A stretch of DNA of 64,000 bases from Tectiglobus sp965247245. GTDB lineage: Bacteria; Pseudomonadota; Alphaproteobacteria; Rhizobiales; Hyphomicrobiaceae. Position 1 is the stretch's first letter, and each line of letters opens with the position of its first letter. Location: contig CBDFGV010000001.1 of the NCBI GenBank assembly GCA_965247245.1, positions 124,001-188,000 on the forward strand. The letters are read 5' to 3'. Of the stretch, positions 62,313 through 64,000 are shown in pieces. Under the pieces are notes generated by a model. It searched no databases. It saw only the letters and a list, made by a program, of their open reading frames with translations, and was not told the origin of the DNA. A program made the translations under genes and the position numbers.

Positions 62313-64000
62313 ATCGCCAGGCACGCATCTTCCAGCCAGGCACGTTCCTCGGCGCCCAGCCGCGGTCCAACTTCGGCCAAGACGCGGGCATGGTAATCGT
62401 TCAGCCAGGCGCGCTCAGCGTCAGTCAACAGCACAACATCGACCAACCGGTGATCGATGGGAGCGAAGGTCAGGGTCTCGAACGACATCATCGCGCGATC
62501 GCCGCCTCCTGGCTTCTTGGCCGGCTGCACCAAGACCAAATTTTCAATGCGAATACCGAATGCGCCTTCCTTGTAGAACCCTGGCTCGTTGGAAATGATC
62601 ATGCCGGGCTTGAGCTCGACCATGCTGCGTTTGGAGATCGATTGCGGACCTTCATGCACAGAGAGGTAGCTTCCGACGCCATGTCCGGTGCCGTGATCAA
62701 AGTCGAGGCCGGCATCCCACAGTGCGCGCCGGGCAAAAGGGTCAAGGTCAACGCCGCGTGTACCTTCAGGAAAAAGCGCGGTCGCCAGGCTGATATGACC
62801 CTTTAGGACGCGCGTGAAGCGATCTCGCATTTCCTCTGACGGCTTGCCGATGGAAACAGTGCGCGTGATGTCGGTTGTGCCGTCGGCGTACTGTGCACCG
62901 GAGTCGACCAGATAAAGTTCGCCTCTGCCGAGCCTCCGATTGGTATCGTTCGTCACCCGGTAATGCACAATTGCGCCGTTGGGGCCGCTGCCCGAAATCG
63001 TGTCAAAGCTGATCTCTTTCAGCTTGTTGGTGCGCGTGCGAAAGCTCTCAAGTTGCTGCGCGGCTTGGATCTCGTCGACCTGGCCTTTGCCGGCTTCCTT
63101 GTCGAGCCAGGCCAGGAATTGGCATATGGCAACGGCATCACGCTTATGGGCGGTGCGCATGCCGCGGATCTCGACTTTATTCTTGATGGCCTTGGGGAGA
63201 AGACATGGATCGCTGCCATCGACAATTGTGCGGTCACCACCGAGTTGTCGTCCGATCCAAACAGGACAGGTCTCGCGGTGGACACGAACCGTCTTGCCGG
63301 CCTCCTTAAGCGCCTGGAGACGCGCCTTGAGGTCGTAGGGCGCGAAGAGTTTCGCAGATGCCTTGAGATGTGCCTTGGCTTCGTCGTGGAGTTTTTCCGG
63401 CGCAATGAACAGCTCCACTTTGCCCTTCGCGGGCAGGATGGCGAAGCACAGTACAACCGGGTTATGCGCGACATCGCTGCCACGAACATTGAGCAACCAG
63501 CAGATCGAATCCGGCGCTGTTAGAATGGCCGCGTCCTGACCGGCCTCGACAAGCTCTTGCTGCAGCCGCTTGATCTTGTCCTCGGCGCTTTCGCCGGCAA
63601 GAGACACCGGCTGGACGATGACCGGCTCTAGTGGTGGCGCCGGCCTGTCTTTGCCCCAGATGCGGTCGATCGGATTGCGGGCCACCGCCTTCAGCCGAAC
63701 ATTGTGTTGAGAGAGCTGCTCGGACGCGCGCGCAATCTCGGCGATTGAGTGCAGCCACGGATCGTAGCCGATGGTTCCGCCGGACTTGCCGAGCGTTTTG
63801 ATCAGCCAGTCGGCGTAGGTGCTTCCTGGAATTGGCAGATACTCATAGAGGCGACCAGGTGTTTGCACCTTGGCCTGCACGGTATAGCGCCCGTCAACAA
63901 ACAGTGCGGCCTTGCTGGATGTGATGGCGGCAAAGCCGGCTGAGCCGGTGAAGCCGGTGATCCAGGCCAGACGCTCGGAAGCTGGCGCAACGTACTCGCC
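62309..64000 (-). CDS. Aminopeptidase P family protein (Xaa-Pro aminopeptidase), 5' end cut by the window
   Basis: At least 563 residues; the frame is open to the right edge, where the N-terminal WITGFTGSAGF and LFVDGRYTVQA are encoded. Three creatinase-like domains of the large (about 600-residue) APP type are present. The pita-bread metal sites are VDSGAQYADGTTDITRT (two Asp), HGTGHGVGSYLSVHEGPQSI (His, in parts), ISNEPGFYKEGAFGIRIENL (Glu) and the last Glu further on. It cleaves N-terminal residues followed by proline. Its 3' end overlaps a small Trp-rich gene by 4 bases. Confidence 0.94.
   Translation of the reverse strand, partial: GEYVAPASERLAWITGFTGSAGFAAITSSKAALFVDGRYTVQAKVQTPGRLYEYLPIPGSTYADWLIKTLGKSGGTIGYDPWLHSIAEIARASEQLSQHNVRLKAVARNPIDRIWGKDRPAPPLEPVIVQPVSLAGESAEDKIKRLQQELVEAGQDAAILTAPDSICWLLNVRGSDVAHNPVVLCFAILPAKGKVELFIAPEKLHDEAKAHLKASAKLFAPYDLKARLQALKEAGKTVRVHRETCPVWIGRQLGGDRTIVDGSDPCLLPKAIKNKVEIRGMRTAHKRDAVAICQFLAWLDKEAGKGQVDEIQAAQQLESFRTRTNKLKEISFDTISGSGPNGAIVHYRVTNDTNRRLGRGELYLVDSGAQYADGTTDITRTVSIGKPSEEMRDRFTRVLKGHISLATALFPEGTRGVDLDPFARRALWDAGLDFDHGTGHGVGSYLSVHEGPQSISKRSMVELKPGMIISNEPGFYKEGAFGIRIENLVLVQPAKKPGGGDRAMMSFETLTFAPIDHRLVDVVLLTDAERAWLNDYHARVLAEVGPRLGAEERAWLEDACLAI

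Overview
The window looks like a chromosomal segment of an alphaproteobacterium, most likely of the Hyphomicrobiales (Rhizobiales) or a close relative. The clearest markers are a CpdR-type receiver protein, two copies of the suhB/alpha-r14 (MmgR-like) small RNA with the conserved UUUCCUCCCU loop, an RpoH-type promoter with a ROSE-like leader before a small heat-shock protein, and glutathione-dependent formaldehyde dehydrogenase. I see no insertion sequence, prophage, integrase, rRNA operon or CRISPR array.

Layout. 1-4.6 kb: a partial aldehyde dehydrogenase, a LysR regulator, an SDR and class III alcohol dehydrogenase. 4.8-8.1 kb: two paralogous exported proteins built from repeated beta-rich modules. 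8.2-13.4 kb: a D-lactate/glycolate-type FAD dehydrogenase, then an alginate-type pair (Alg8-like glycosyltransferase, AlgD-like GDP-mannose dehydrogenase) without the other alginate genes. 13.4-18.7 kb: a hydroxyacid or sulfonate catabolic cluster (ABM monooxygenase, Ldh-family dehydrogenase, D-tartrate-dehydratase-like enolase-superfamily enzyme, SuyAB-like lyase pair) divergent from a GntR/UTRA regulator, with a perfect inverted repeat between them. 18.8-23.4 kb: SDR, APH-type phosphotransferase, DUF6285-like protein, acyl-CoA synthetase and GST. 23.4-25.3 kb: an idonate/gluconate-type SDR and MDR pair. 25.5-27.2 kb: thiS-thiG-thiE.

27.3-43.8 kb is mostly housekeeping and envelope: CHAD protein, ferrochelatase, SPFH/NfeD pair, tRNA-Val, cpdR, N-formylglutamate amidohydrolase, the two sRNAs, hisN-like phosphatase, galU/galE, lytic transglycosylase, DUF459-like SGNH protein, Hsp20, a His/Tyr-rich exported protein, a lysophospholipase-like hydrolase and KdsD/KpsF isomerase. 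43.9-55.9 kb: MmgE/PrpD, a large DUF900-type hydrolase, a Sir2 deacylase, then a run of a BisC-like molybdoenzyme, a cysteine version of the PrdB/GrdB selenoprotein family, a CaiB/BaiF CoA-transferase and a GNAT protein, followed by Gfo/Idh/MocA and VOC proteins. 55.9-59.1 kb: an exported TPR-CHAT putative protease beside an exported PAAR-like protein and a 41-residue membrane peptide.

The most unusual part is 60.19-62.0 kb: strong RNA hairpins and three divergent tRNA-like genes (Tyr-like lacking a D arm, Asp-like, Ser-like), all with encoded CCA, directly before the RNA ligase gene rtcB. This recalls RNA-repair loci in which RtcB is encoded beside tRNA-like noncoding RNAs, and is my best candidate for an undescribed system. 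The window ends in a partial aminopeptidase P gene.
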